From contig NTKC01000008.1 in assembly GCA_002456995.1 (NCBI GenBank), positions 19,488-83,487 of the forward strand: DNA of 64,000 nucleotides, read 5' to 3'. Position numbers and translations under genes: made by a program. Positions 18,346 to 28,094 of this stretch are shown one piece after another; position 1 is the first letter of the stretch; the number at the start of each line of letters is the position of its first letter. The notes under the pieces are model-generated. The model was not told the DNA's origin. It searched no databases and saw nothing but the letters and a program-made list of their open reading frames with translations. This DNA comes from Candidatus Thioglobus sp. MED-G25. GTDB lineage: Bacteria > Pseudomonadota > Gammaproteobacteria > Arenicellales > UBA868.

Positions 18346-19572
18346 TTACGTGTTATCCCGGTCCATTGACCGGAACACCAATGTCGAGTTGGTGCCACCA
18401 AAACCGAAACTGTTTGACATCACCACGCTCAAACCTGCATTTTCCTGGCAGGTCAGCACAATTGGGAATCCGTCGGCCTCGGAGTCGAGCGTGGAAATAT
18501 TAGCAGACCCTGCTATAAAGTCACCGTCAAGCATCAGCAACGAATAGACCGCTTCGTTAACACCCGCTGCGCCAAGCGCATGCCCCGTAAGAGACTTTGT
18601 CGCACTGATGGGTGGTATCTGGTCGCCGAACACTTCTGCAATAGCATTGAGTTCCCGAATATCGCCAACCGGTGTACTGGTTCCATGGGTATTCACATAA
18701 TCAACAGATTCTTCAACCCCTTCTAATGCCTGGCGCATGCACCGAACCGCGCCTTCTCCTGAGGGTTGTACCATGTCAAAACCATCAGAAGTTGCACCAT
18801 ATCCTACCAGCTCAGCATAGATTTTTGCTCCGCGTTTTACTGCGTGTTCGAGTTCCTCCATAACCAATACACCACCACCACCCGAAATCACGAAGCCGTC
18901 CCTGTGGGCATCATAGGCTCGCGAGGCGCTCTGTGGGTGGTCGTTGTACTTTGATGACAGAGCACCCATGGCATCAAAAAGTACTGTCGTTGACCAATGA
19001 AGTTCCTCACCACCACCGGCAAATACGACGTCCTGTTTGCCAAGCTGAATCAATTCCGCCGCATTTCCAATACAGTGAGCGCTGGTTGCACAGGCTGAAC
19101 TGATCGAATATGACACGCCTTTGATTTTGAATGCCGTCCCTAAACATGCTGCCGTACTGCTGGCCATAGTTCGCGTCACCATATAGGGCCCCACCCGTTT
19201 TACGCCCTTCGCCCGAAGCGAGTCCACCGCCTCGACAATATTTTCAGGTGACCCGCCGCCCGAGCCTACGACTAACCCCGTTCTCGGATTCGATATCATG
19301 CCATCTTCTAGGCCCGAATCTTCCAGGGCATCACGCATTGCCAAATAGTTGTAGGCTGCGGCATCGCCCATAAACCGTTTTACCTTTCGGTCTATTTCTG
19401 CCGTCAAATCAATATCGATACTGCCGCAGACCTTCGATCGGAAACCGAGTTCTTCATATTCTTCACTGTAGCTAATTCCGGAACTGCCTTGTCGAAGAGC
19501 AGCTGTGACTGCCTGGCGACTGACCCCGATACTCGAAATTATGCCTACACCGGTCACGACCACCCGTCTCAT
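18346..19572 (-). CDS. fabB: 3-oxoacyl-ACP synthase I
   Basis: A 408-residue beta-ketoacyl-ACP synthase. The catalytic triad is visible: Cys in [14 protein letters not shown] near residue 162, His in [12 protein letters not shown] near 295, and His in [18 protein letters not shown] near 330. [14 protein letters not shown] ends the protein. The start [16 protein letters not shown] is typical of FabB rather than FabF. FabB elongates cis-3-decenoyl-ACP made by FabA, giving unsaturated fatty acids. It overlaps fabA by four bases (ATGA). Confidence 0.95.
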   Translation of the reverse strand: MRRVVVTGVGIISSIGVSRQAVTAALRQGSSGISYSEEYEELGFRSKVCGSIDIDLTAEIDRKVKRFMGDAAAYNYLAMRDALEDSGLEDGMISNPRTGLVVGSGGGSPENIVEAVDSLRAKGVKRVGPYMVTRTMASSTAACLGTAFKIKGVSYSISSACATSAHCIGNAAELIQLGKQDVVFAGGGEELHWSTTVLFDAMGALSSKYNDHPQSASRAYDAHRDGFVISGGGGVLVMEELEHAVKRGAKIYAELVGYGATSDGFDMVQPSGEGAVRCMRQALEGVEESVDYVNTHGTSTPVGDIRELNAIAEVFGDQIPPISATKSLTGHALGAAGVNEAVYSLLMLDGDFIAGSANISTLDSEADGFPIVLTCQENAGLSVVMSNSFGFGGTNSTLVFRSMDRDNT

Positions 19573-20099
19573 ATTTCACCTCCAGTTTGAGAGCCGACGA
19601 ATAAGCCAACGCGGAGATCTTTACTGGTATAGATAACCTTTCCGTCGGCCTCGACTTGGCCATCTGCAATACCCATGAAAAGTTTTCTCATCACTACCCT
19701 CTTCAGCGACAGATGATAACGCACTAATTTACAGTCCGGCGTCACTTGCCCAGTAAAGCGTATTTCTCCCGACCCTAGCGCACGACCGTGTCCTAGCCCT
19801 CCCTTCCAACCGAGGAAAAAGCCCACCAATTGCCAGAGGGCATCGACTCCCAGACAACCTGGCATCACAGGGTCATTTTCAAAGTGACACGCGAAGAACC
19901 ACTGTTCCGGGTTAATGTCGAGTTCAGCGATTACCTCACCCCGACCATAAGCGCCTCCTTTGTCAGAAATATGTGTAATACGATCAAACATCAACATAGG
20001 AGGTAAAGGTAACTGTGCGTTGCCATCACCAAACATCTGGCCGTGGCCACAAGCCAGCAATTCGGCTTGCTGATAGGAGTTCTGTTGCTCGAAATTCAT
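19569..20099 (-). CDS. fabA: 3-hydroxydecanoyl-ACP dehydratase/isomerase
   Basis: A 176-residue hot-dog enzyme that dehydrates 3-hydroxydecanoyl-ACP and isomerises the product to cis-3-decenoyl-ACP, the branch point for anaerobic unsaturated fatty-acid synthesis. [19 protein letters not shown], the catalytic His in [32 protein letters not shown] near residue 75, and [14 protein letters not shown] are all present. Asp of the dyad lies in LGVDALWQ. Length is normal. First gene of a two-gene fabAB operon. Confidence 0.96.
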   Translation of the reverse strand: MNFEQQNSYQQAELLACGHGQMFGDGNAQLPLPPMLMFDRITHISDKGGAYGRGEVIAELDINPEQWFFACHFENDPVMPGCLGVDALWQLVGFFLGWKGGLGHGRALGSGEIRFTGQVTPDCKLVRYHLSLKRVVMRKLFMGIADGQVEADGKVIYTSKDLRVGLFVGSQTGGEI

Positions 20100-20140
20100 T
20101 CGTCGACTCGTTGGCTAATCACTCAGCATACCAAAAACAA

Positions 20141-20155
20141 TTCGGAACATCCGAA
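20141..20155. promoter_or_regulatory. Inverted repeat upstream of fabAB, candidate operator
   Basis: TTCGGA-ACA-TCCGAA is a perfect 6-3-6 inverted repeat centred about 49 bases upstream of the fabA ATG, inside the 105-base gap between fabA and the 3' end of lutC. In gammaproteobacteria fabA/fabB are controlled by FadR and by TetR-type repressors (FabR, DesT). The motif does not match the consensus I remember for those, so a regulator cannot be named. Confidence 0.4.
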
Positions 20156-20204
20156 AAGTTGATGAGGATTATATCGCGGCCCAGTACCAAGCTGAGCGGA
20201 CAGA

Positions 20205-20861
20205 TTAACCCTCAACCACGATAAGATGAAGTCTACGCGGGCCGTGAGCACCATACTGGACCGTCTGTTCGACGTCTGCTGTCTTTGACGGTCCGGTAAT
20301 CAGGTTCACTACGCGGGGCAATCCGTCTGGCAACGCACGCAGTCGCGTCCAAACATCTTCTTGGTGTCTCACAATTAAGGTCGAATCTAAAATAATAATA
20401 TGGTCATCGGGCAGGAAATTGTGGGAAGTCCACCGCTTTTCTCCGCTGAGGAGCACTAGAGTGCCTGTCTCGGCAATACCGGCGTAAGCTTCGCTGATTG
20501 CTACCGAATCTTCGACTGTTGCTGGGCGCTTCTCGACGGACATTTCACTGGGCCACAACACCGCATCCAATAGTTCACCCTGCCCGACCAGAAGTTCGAT
20601 AGGAATTTCTTTGGTCGTCAAGTGGCGCAGAATTGCAGACGGCACTTCAGCCAGGCCCTGTACCCGTTCGTAAGTACCATGGACCGCAGCATGCTTGTCA
20701 CAAAATCGCCGTATCAGTGGATCTTCTACGAGGGGCTGAACGTGGGCTTCTGACGCTGAGATCCGCTTTTCTACCAATTCGACGCGGCTTGCAGAACGTT
20801 GTTCTCCAAGATCCAGAGAGGACCGCACAGCCTGAAGAATTTCACTCCTTGCGCCTGTCAT
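20205..20861 (-). CDS. lutC: LUD-domain protein, lactate utilisation LutC
   Basis: A 218-residue protein of the LUD (LutB/YkgG-like) fold. TGARSEILQAVRSSL opens it. AISEAYAGIAETGTLVLLSG in the middle and FLPDDHIIILDSTLIV followed by VNLITGPSKTADVEQTVQYGAHGPRRLHLIVVE at the end are the LutC hallmark segments. LutC works with LutA and LutB in the cytochrome-independent oxidation of L-lactate to pyruvate. Its start overlaps the lutB stop by four bases. Third gene of lutABC. Confidence 0.92.
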   Translation of the reverse strand: MTGARSEILQAVRSSLDLGEQRSASRVELVEKRISASEAHVQPLVEDPLIRRFCDKHAAVHGTYERVQGLAEVPSAILRHLTTKEIPIELLVGQGELLDAVLWPSEMSVEKRPATVEDSVAISEAYAGIAETGTLVLLSGEKRWTSHNFLPDDHIIILDSTLIVRHQEDVWTRLRALPDGLPRVVNLITGPSKTADVEQTVQYGAHGPRRLHLIVVEG

Positions 20862-22291
20862 CTGTCATTGTCTCTTTTGGCCTGCCACTGAACCTGAAAA
20901 GTACGCTTTTCCGGCGCGGCCATATCGCGACCCCCTGTCCATCCACCTGCACCCGGCAGTCTACGTAGGGCACCCTGTACTCTGCCAAATCGGTTCATCA
21001 ACCAGACCGGTAATGCTACGACACCCTGGTAGAGTCTTGGCCGACGTACAAGCCAGGCCCACAACGACAACAGGCGCCTACCCAACCACGGGTTGAGATT
21101 TCGGCGATATTGTTCAAACCTGTGACTTCGGAGCATATCTGACAGTGGAATCCGCACCGGGCACACATCATTACAGCGACCATTTAGGGTACAGGCGTTG
21201 GGTAGATCGTACGACTGCTCAAACCCCTGCATGAGTGGCGAGAGCACTGACCCCATAGGGCCTGGATAGACCCAACCGTAAGCATGGCCCCCGACCGCTG
21301 AATACACTGGACAGTGATTCAAACAAGCACCACAGCGTATACAACGCAACATTGACCGATAACGGCCAGCCAGCATAGCAGATCGACCGTTGTCCAATAG
21401 CACAACATGGTATTCGGTTGGACCTTCGACCTCCCCGTCGCGACGCGGTCCTGAATATAAAGTTGTGTAGGCAGACATCTCCTGGCCAGTGGCACTGCGA
21501 CCCAGGATTCGCAGGAACGTCGAAAGATCATCCAGTGAGGGGATGACCTTCTCGATGCCTGCTGTAATGATCTGAACGCGAGGCAAGGTGCTGGAGAGAT
21601 CTCCGTTTCCCTCATTCGTGACAATGACATTTGCACCAGACTCGGCGATCAAAAAATTAGCGCCGGTAATACCCACATCGGCGCGGGCAAATACGCTGCG
21701 CAATACACTGCGTGCTTCGTTGACGATGGCTTCCCGGCGTGTGACCTGCTCAGAAAATCCATGTCTTTTGTGATTTTTGTAAAACAGTTCGGTGATCTGC
21801 TCTCGAGTCTTATGAATCGCCGGGGCGATGATGTGACTGGGTGACTCACCTGCAAGCTGAATAATATATTCGCCTAGATCAGTTTCGGCGACCTCAATGC
21901 CGGCCTCCTCAAGCACTCTGTTGAGTCCCATCTCTTCGGATACCATCGACTTACCTTTTGCGACGAGTCGGGCATCAGCATCGAGACATATCTTCTTGAC
22001 AATTTGGCAGGCTTCTTCGGCCGTCTGCGCCCAGTGAACATGACCGCCATTCTCGATGGTCTTACGCTCATAGCGTTCCAGATAGAGATCGAGGTGGTTG
22101 AGCACATGATCTTTGATATCCCGAGCTGTATCACGTAGGGAATCAAACTCCGCTAGGTTCTCGATAGAAATCCGCCTTGCACCGACAAAACCACCTTTCG
22201 CCCGGTCCATCGCCTGCTGTAATGCAGGATCAGACAATGCTTCCCGTGCCTTACTCTTAAAGACCGCTGCAGAAGTTGCCGCCTGCGTCAT
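20858..22291 (-). CDS. lutB: Lactate utilisation iron-sulfur protein LutB
   Basis: A 477-residue protein with an N-terminal LUD domain (GITGANFLIAESGANVIVTNEGNGDL near residue 205) and a C-terminal ferredoxin region carrying two 4Fe-4S motifs: CIRCGACLNHCPVY near 315 and CTLNGRCNDVCPVRIPLSDML near 365. Together with LutA and LutC it forms an oxidoreductase complex for L-lactate; electrons probably go to the quinone pool. It overlaps both neighbours by four bases, so the three subunits are translated in step. Confidence 0.94.
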   Translation of the reverse strand: MTQAATSAAVFKSKAREALSDPALQQAMDRAKGGFVGARRISIENLAEFDSLRDTARDIKDHVLNHLDLYLERYERKTIENGGHVHWAQTAEEACQIVKKICLDADARLVAKGKSMVSEEMGLNRVLEEAGIEVAETDLGEYIIQLAGESPSHIIAPAIHKTREQITELFYKNHKRHGFSEQVTRREAIVNEARSVLRSVFARADVGITGANFLIAESGANVIVTNEGNGDLSSTLPRVQIITAGIEKVIPSLDDLSTFLRILGRSATGQEMSAYTTLYSGPRRDGEVEGPTEYHVVLLDNGRSAMLAGRYRSMLRCIRCGACLNHCPVYSAVGGHAYGWVYPGPMGSVLSPLMQGFEQSYDLPNACTLNGRCNDVCPVRIPLSDMLRSHRFEQYRRNLNPWLGRRLLSLWAWLVRRPRLYQGVVALPVWLMNRFGRVQGALRRLPGAGGWTGGRDMAAPEKRTFQVQWQAKRDNDR

Positions 22292-23067
22292 GCCTCATCC
22301 TCCGGCTCAGCAATGCCCGGTCCATCCGCCATACCAGCAAGTACTTCTGCGATGTGGAACACCTTGGTTGCACTTCCCTCGCGGCGTAGGCGGCCGGCGA
22401 TGTTCAACAAACATCCTAGATCCCCGCCCAGCAGGGTATCTGCCGAGGTCTGAGCTAGATCAGAAACCTTATTTGATACCAGCCGAGTAGAGATTTCCGG
22501 ATACTTGACACTGAAAGTTCCCCCAAATCCACAACAGACGTCTCGATCGTCAAATTCTGCCAATGAAAGACCCTTGACCAAAGACAATAACTGCCGTGGC
22601 TGCTCCCGAATCCCAAGTTCGCGTAGACCTGAACACGAGTCATGATAGGCACACTTTGCCGGATAACACGAATCCACCGAATCAACCCGCATAACCTCAA
22701 CCAAAAAGCGGGTCAGTTCCCACGTTTTGGCTGCCATTCGCTGAGCTCGATAAAGCCAATCTAATTCGTATCTGAACAGTCTCGGAAAATGTTCACTGAA
22801 CATTCCTGCGCACGACCCTGAAGGAACAACGACATAGTCAAACTGATCAAAGACTTTGATGATCTGCTTTGCAATCGCGAGACTGTTGACCTCATCGCCA
22901 TTGTTGTAGGCGGGCTGGCCGCAACAGCTCTGACTGCGTGGCACCTCTACCTCACAACCCGCCTGCTCCAGTAGCTTAACGGCTGCAAACCCAACCCTTG
23001 GCCTCATAATGTCTACGAGGCAGGTCACGAACAATCCAACTGTCGGTTTTTTCAGGGTATCGCTCAT
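22288..23067 (-). CDS. lutA: Lactate utilisation (Fe-S)-oxidoreductase LutA
   Basis: A 259-residue protein with two CCG domains (DUF224/heterodisulfide-reductase type): VEVPRSQSCCGQPAYNNGD near residue 45 and YHDSCSGLRELG plus DRDVCCGFGGTFSVKYPEIS in the second half. These Cys clusters bind non-cubane or cubane iron-sulfur centres. GLFVTCLVDIMRPRVG is the usual LutA opening. ATG 23067 (MSDTLKK) is chosen over the upstream GTG 23082. First gene of lutABC, divergent from an MFS transporter that may import the substrate. Confidence 0.93.
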   Translation of the reverse strand: MSDTLKKPTVGLFVTCLVDIMRPRVGFAAVKLLEQAGCEVEVPRSQSCCGQPAYNNGDEVNSLAIAKQIIKVFDQFDYVVVPSGSCAGMFSEHFPRLFRYELDWLYRAQRMAAKTWELTRFLVEVMRVDSVDSCYPAKCAYHDSCSGLRELGIREQPRQLLSLVKGLSLAEFDDRDVCCGFGGTFSVKYPEISTRLVSNKVSDLAQTSADTLLGGDLGCLLNIAGRLRREGSATKVFHIAEVLAGMADGPGIAEPEDEA

Positions 23068-23221
23068 CTGGTGACCACTCACTCGAACAGCAAGATATGC
23101 TACCGTACGACTCTAACATCGTTTAGCGACCGGGTATGATCGATCAGTATCCGACCCATAAACCGACCGTCTGATCCACTAATTCACTGGTGTATTTGAT
23201 GGACTGACCAATCGATCAGAC

Positions 23222-24439
23222 ATGTATTTGTCCAAATTTAGAGGCCGGCCAGAATTTCTCCTTTTGATTACGGCGGTTGCTGTACCCCTGAGCTTTGCAA
23301 CCTGGCAGGCACTACTCAACAACTTTGCGATTGAGCGTGCTGCCTTCGGCGGTGCAGAGATGGGTATTCTGCAAAGCCTTCGCGAAGTTCCGGGGTTTCT
23401 GGCGTTTCTAGTGGTGTTTCTTTTGTTTCTATGTCGAGAGCAGACCATAGCCTACGTGTCGTTACTGTTGCTGGGTGTGGGCACACTGGTGACTGGGTGG
23501 TTTCCAAGTGTTGTTGGACTCTATGTCACTACCGTCGTGATGTCGCTTGGATATCACTACTTTGAAACTGTTCATTCCTCGCTGTGTCTACAGTGGATCG
23601 ATAAGGACAAGGCACCTGAATTACTTGGAAGGGTGATCGCAGTGGGGGCATTTTCCTCTATCGTGGTCTATGGCTTTATTTGGATTGCGTTCGAACTCCT
23701 AGGTATTGATTTTTCGCTTGTTTACTTTTTAGGTGGTTGCGCAACTGTAGTAATAGGCTTAGTTTGTTGGTTGCTGTTTCAACAGTTCCCCGTCAAAGTC
23801 AAACAGAACCGTCAGATGGTGCTCCGTCGACGATACTGGTTGTATTACGCTCTCACATTTCTCTCCGGTGCAAGGCGCCAAATTTTTATCGTGTTTGCGG
23901 GATTTCTGATGGTCGAGAAATTTGGATTTGACGTCGCAATGATTTCAATACTGTTTCTGGTGAATGCAGTACTCAACATGCTATTTGCGGCCCGTTTGGG
24001 AAGACTGATCGGCAATATAGGTGAGCGGCGAATTCTAATTTTCGAATATGTCGGACTTACGATTGTCTTTACAGCCTACGCATTTGTGAGCAACGCCGCT
24101 ATAGCCGCTGGTCTTTACATCATCGACCATTTCTTCTTTGCACTCGCCATAGCAATTCGAACCTATTTCCAGAAAATTGCCGACCCGGCCGATATTGCAG
24201 CCACCGCTGGAGTTGGATTTACCATCAATCACATCGCTGCGGTGGTCTTGCCCGCTCTATTAGGTTTCCTGTGGCTTATATCACCGTCAGCTGTATTCCT
24301 GGTGGGCAGTGCACTAGCGGTTCTGTCGATGCTACTTTCATTCAACGTGCCAGAAAACCCCTGCCCGGGAAACGAAGTAGTTCACGGCCGTTGGGGATCG
24401 GCCATGGATTCTACAATGGATACTGCTCGTCAGAATTGA
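23222..24439 (+). CDS. MFS transporter
   Basis: A 405-residue membrane protein with about twelve hydrophobic segments in two blocks, separated by a basic central loop near residue 200 (VKVKQNRQMVLRRRYW). This is the major facilitator layout in the inner membrane. AARLGRLIGNIGERRILIFEYVGL near residue 270 is the half-repeat of the A-loop motif. The substrate cannot be read. Being divergent from lutABC, it could carry lactate or a related acid, but that is context only. No recognisable operator links the two. Confidence 0.85.
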   Translation: MYLSKFRGRPEFLLLITAVAVPLSFATWQALLNNFAIERAAFGGAEMGILQSLREVPGFLAFLVVFLLFLCREQTIAYVSLLLLGVGTLVTGWFPSVVGLYVTTVVMSLGYHYFETVHSSLCLQWIDKDKAPELLGRVIAVGAFSSIVVYGFIWIAFELLGIDFSLVYFLGGCATVVIGLVCWLLFQQFPVKVKQNRQMVLRRRYWLYYALTFLSGARRQIFIVFAGFLMVEKFGFDVAMISILFLVNAVLNMLFAARLGRLIGNIGERRILIFEYVGLTIVFTAYAFVSNAAIAAGLYIIDHFFFALAIAIRTYFQKIADPADIAATAGVGFTINHIAAVVLPALLGFLWLISPSAVFLVGSALAVLSMLLSFNVPENPCPGNEVVHGRWGSAMDSTMDTARQN

Positions 24440-24483
24440 TTCTCTGTGCCAGTTGTGCCGTGATAATCTGGCCGCTCGTCACG

Positions 24484-25305
24484 CTAGAACACTGTGAATG
24501 AGATTTCGTATCCAGCAAACTTTCTAATATTCAAAACGCCTTGATCTAAAATCAGGTATTGCCCTTTGATCCCTTCAAGAGTGCCTTTTACACTTTTTTC
24601 CTTATCAAAATTAAACGCCTTTATTTTTTCCGGATAGTGTAAAACCGGATAACAAATCCGTGTCGGTTCTTCGTGCTCTTTCAGGCGAACAGTCGACGCA
24701 CCGAACTGTGACTGGCAATCTGTGAGTAACGCTTCGCTAGATATTCGCAGTTGTTCCCATTCCAACTTAAGGTCGATCTCGGTTTGTCCGCCTTTCAACA
24801 TTCGACGCCAGTCCGTTTTATCATTGACCGTGCTTTTTAGGGCGGTCTCTATCAGACCAGACTGCAGCCGAGTATCCACTTCAACGATCGGCAGTGCCTG
24901 AATCGCACCCTGGTCTATCCAGCGCGTTGGCACTTGAGTTTTACGTGTGATTCCGACTTTCAGGCCGGAAGAATTGGCAAGATAAACCACGTGAGGTTGC
25001 ATACAATAGGCCTCCCCCCACTGCGGTTCCCTGCATGTTCCTTCATGATAATGACATAATTCTGGCCTGACGATACACGTATCGCATGCAGCCAGTCGAC
25101 GCAGACAGGGAAAACAGTACCCCTGATTGAAGCTCTTATTCGTTTTTCGAGCACATTCAATACAAAATATTCTTCCAGAATAAACGAGGGAAATCTCCTG
25201 CCCAAGCAGAGAATTCAAATCAATCAACGTTTCTCCTACTGGCAACTGGTAATGAACCGGGTCGGCCAGTTCGGTACGCATTTTTCGAAGTGTTCCTTGT
25301 GTCAT
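24484..25305 (-). CDS. DUF2797 family protein
   Basis: A 273-residue protein of the DUF2797 family, function unknown. A Cys-rich stretch (FCIECARKTNKSFNQGYCFPCLRRLAACDTC, continuing to ELCHYHEGTC) between residues 45 and 90 looks like one or two zinc sites. It is followed by VYLANSSGLKVGITRKTQVPTRWIDQGAI, a segment resembling a GIY-YIG nuclease core (VYLANS, then VGIT). That suggests a nucleic-acid role. It lies downstream of the Crp/Fnr gene and may share its transcript. Confidence 0.82.
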   Translation of the reverse strand: MTQGTLRKMRTELADPVHYQLPVGETLIDLNSLLGQEISLVYSGRIFCIECARKTNKSFNQGYCFPCLRRLAACDTCIVRPELCHYHEGTCREPQWGEAYCMQPHVVYLANSSGLKVGITRKTQVPTRWIDQGAIQALPIVEVDTRLQSGLIETALKSTVNDKTDWRRMLKGGQTEIDLKLEWEQLRISSEALLTDCQSQFGASTVRLKEHEEPTRICYPVLHYPEKIKAFNFDKEKSVKGTLEGIKGQYLILDQGVLNIRKFAGYEISFTVF

Positions 25306-25342
25306 CTGAATTAATCCGGAATGTCGCTTTCTTTACATCCAG

Positions 25343-25999
25343 TCACCAGCCGGATGGGAGGCGTCTGTTAATGCGTATCTGTTCCGATGTAACACTAATA
25401 TAATCTCCTTTGACCAGATCGCTCATGATCCGACTCACCATCTCCCTGGAAGAACCAATCATGTCGGCGATAAGCTGGTGTGTGAGGCGCTCGTTAACAA
25501 CATGAACATCATCTGCGACCACTGATCTGCGCTCCAGCACATCTACAATTCGACAATAAACATCCTTCAGTGCAAGACTCTCCACGTTCTTCGTCAATCG
25601 CCTCACCATATGAGCCAGTGAGCGAATGAGTGCTCGAGCGAATTCAGGATGATTGTCCAGTAGATCCATAAACTGATCTCTATAAATAATTAACAACTCA
25701 GTATTTTCCAACGCGGCGACCGATGCCGATCTGGGTTCTTCATCCAGCAGGGCGATCTCACCAAAACATGCCCCTCCAGATTCGACTGTTAGAACCACTT
25801 CTTTCCCCTCATTGTCGCTCAACAGAACCTTGATTCGCCCGCTAACCACGACATAAAGTCCGTCAGCTGGATCTCCTTCCGTAACGATAACACTTCCTCG
25901 TTTAAACCAGCTGCGGGTCGAACATTGAGCAAGTTGATCAAGGTCTGATTGATTCAGGCCCGAAAAAATAGGCACTTCGGCAAGTATCGTGGAATTCAC
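25343..25999 (-). CDS. Crp/Fnr-family transcriptional regulator
   Basis: A 218-residue regulator. The N-terminal cyclic-nucleotide-binding fold is clear: PIFSGLNQSDLDQLAQ, VIVTEGDPADGLYVVVSGRIKVLL and the phosphate cassette FGEIALLDEEPRSASVAAL near residue 75. The C-terminal winged helix has the recognition region LTHQLIADMIGSSREMVSRIMSDL near 180. FGEIALLDEEPRSA is close to the cAMP-binding consensus (FGELAL..RSA), so it may bind cAMP or a similar nucleotide. It lacks the N-terminal Cys set of Fnr. GTG 25999 has GGAG six bases upstream. It sits just downstream of the corrinoid cluster, on the same strand. Confidence 0.92.
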   Translation of the reverse strand: MNSTILAEVPIFSGLNQSDLDQLAQCSTRSWFKRGSVIVTEGDPADGLYVVVSGRIKVLLSDNEGKEVVLTVESGGACFGEIALLDEEPRSASVAALENTELLIIYRDQFMDLLDNHPEFARALIRSLAHMVRRLTKNVESLALKDVYCRIVDVLERRSVVADDVHVVNERLTHQLIADMIGSSREMVSRIMSDLVKGDYISVTSEQIRINRRLPSGW

Positions 26000-26083
26000 T
26001 CATTACTCCAGCAGGTATTGATGACCTCACGTCGGAATAACACAGAGTATCCAGGCAGGTATGGCAACGCAACTGACCGTAGT

Positions 26084-28090
26084 TCAGTTGCGCCGACGGC
26101 GTTTTCGCCCTGAAGCCTTGCCACTATTCTGCGAGGTATCTTGCCGGCTTGGAAGGGTTACCACCTTGGCCAACTGCGGGAATTCTGCAGTCCGATGCGG
26201 AATTGCCATCGCCGCGACAAAATGCTCCTGGAATCGTGGCTCCACAGCTGTCTCTATTTTTTCTATCCGGCGGACCTCTTTTTCTATTTCCTGCCGGGCA
26301 TTCTGATCAACCAGTGCGATATGCGCACCAGTCCCTGCAGCGTTTCCGGCCGATGTAACATTGTCGAGATCACAGTCTGGAATTAAGCCCAATACCATGG
26401 CGTACATCACATCGATGTGAGAACCAAATGCACCGGCAAGCCGAATCCGATCAACATGCTGAATTCCAAGACCATCCATCAACAATCGAATACCAGCGTA
26501 CAGTGCTGCCTTAGCCAGCTGAATAGCCCGGACATCATTTTGTGTGATCCGTAGAGTCACACTCCGGTCATACACCTCATAGGAGAACGTCCGTCCATCA
26601 GCGACGATGTGGCGAGATCGGCTTGCCTGGCCACCATCGATCACACCGTCGCTGGAGCAGATTCCCGAGAGCACCATTTCCGCAATGACCTCGATGATTC
26701 CAGAACCGCAAATACCCGTTACGCCATGATTGGCAATACTCTGATCAAAACCTGTTTCATCAGACCAGAGATCCGAACCAATAACCTTGAATCGAGGTTC
26801 AAGCGTATCCCGATCAACTCGAACTCGCTCTATTGCGCCTGGTGCAGCCCTTTGCCCGCAGCTGATCTGAGCACCCTCGAAAGCCGGTCCGGTTGGACTG
26901 CTTGCCGCAAGCATCCGATGTCGATTTCCCAACACGATTTCCGCATTGGTACCAACATCAACCAGCAGCGTGATCTCCTCACGTAAATAAGGTGCTTCGG
27001 ACAGCACCATCGCAGCCGTGTCTGCACCGACATGGCCGGCAATACAAGGCAAAACATAAGACCTCGCCCCGGGGTGCAGATCGAGGTCCAGTTCACTGGC
27101 TTTGAGCTCGATCGCCTGATCAGTTGTCAAAGCAAAGGGAGCTCCGCCGAGTTCTATCGGGCTGATACCCAGCAACAGATGGTGCATAACAGGATTTCCA
27201 ACAAAGGTCGCATCCAGGACGTCAGTCGTGTCATAGCCGGCCTGCCGACAGACTTCCTGTGCCAGCTCAGCAATCGCAGCCCGCACCACCTGTGTCATTT
27301 CCTTGTCGCCGCCAGGGTGCATCATGACATAAGATACCCGACTCATCAGATCCTCACCGAAGCGGATCTGTGGGTTCATCATGCCCGAGGAAGCCAGGAC
27401 TTCACCGGACGAAAGATCACACAAATGTGCTGCTATCGTGGTTGATCCCACATCGACTGCGATACCCAAAGCGCGATCTTTGAATCCGGCCCAGGTTGCT
27501 ATGATCTGCTTCTGTCGATAGACAGCCACGGTGACTTTTCGTTCGCCTGATTTCAGGCAGCTCTGTAGCGTCTCAAGTACGTACCGATCACAGCCAAGGC
27601 CGGTTAGACCCCATTCAAACTCCAACTCCTCGAACAACCGCTGTAGGTCGCCCGCCGGGTCATGCATATTGGGTTCAGGCACATCCAGGAAATGCAGGCG
27701 TACCAAGGGATCCACATCAATGTCGTGTACTTCAATCCGTTTACGCACAACCTGCTTGTGAACTTGGCTGTCGGCCGGCACGTCTATGACCACATCGCCC
27801 AGAATTCGGGCCGAACAACTCAGGCGGCGACCTTGGACAAGCGATTGCTGTCGGTCGTATTCCAATTCACTGTCGCTGCGCGCTGATAGATTGGCCAGGT
27901 TCGACTCGATTCCGTGCTTGGGGAAAGACCCTTCACTGAGAAGTACCTGACAACGACCACAGATTGCTCGACCCCCGCAAACCGAATCGATATCCACACC
28001 GAGTTCCTGTGCTGCCTGCAACACCGTAGTGCCCGTCTGGAAACGGCCGCGTCGGCCCGAAGGTGTAAATACGACCAGTGCTTCTACCAT
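26084..28090 (-). CDS. RACo/RamQ-like corrinoid-protein reductive activase (DUF4445/ASKHA)
   Basis: A 668-residue protein with an N-terminal [2Fe-2S] ferredoxin-like domain. Ligands appear at Cys38, Cys44, Cys47 and Cys92 (VCGGRAICGRC and LSCSARI). A linker follows, then an ASKHA ATPase domain beginning LGIAVDVGSTTIAAHLCDL near residue 210, with a second phosphate segment LLVDVGTNAEIVLG and PTGPAFEGAQISCGQRAAPGAI. This is the layout of RACo of the acetogenic corrinoid iron-sulfur protein and RamQ of Eubacterium. Those use ATP to return inactive Co(II) corrinoid to Co(I). It is the last gene of the corrinoid cluster. Confidence 0.92.
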   Translation of the reverse strand: MVEALVVFTPSGRRGRFQTGTTVLQAAQELGVDIDSVCGGRAICGRCQVLLSEGSFPKHGIESNLANLSARSDSELEYDRQQSLVQGRRLSCSARILGDVVIDVPADSQVHKQVVRKRIEVHDIDVDPLVRLHFLDVPEPNMHDPAGDLQRLFEELEFEWGLTGLGCDRYVLETLQSCLKSGERKVTVAVYRQKQIIATWAGFKDRALGIAVDVGSTTIAAHLCDLSSGEVLASSGMMNPQIRFGEDLMSRVSYVMMHPGGDKEMTQVVRAAIAELAQEVCRQAGYDTTDVLDATFVGNPVMHHLLLGISPIELGGAPFALTTDQAIELKASELDLDLHPGARSYVLPCIAGHVGADTAAMVLSEAPYLREEITLLVDVGTNAEIVLGNRHRMLAASSPTGPAFEGAQISCGQRAAPGAIERVRVDRDTLEPRFKVIGSDLWSDETGFDQSIANHGVTGICGSGIIEVIAEMVLSGICSSDGVIDGGQASRSRHIVADGRTFSYEVYDRSVTLRITQNDVRAIQLAKAALYAGIRLLMDGLGIQHVDRIRLAGAFGSHIDVMYAMVLGLIPDCDLDNVTSAGNAAGTGAHIALVDQNARQEIEKEVRRIEKIETAVEPRFQEHFVAAMAIPHRTAEFPQLAKVVTLPSRQDTSQNSGKASGRKRRRRN

Positions 28091-28094
28091 TGTT

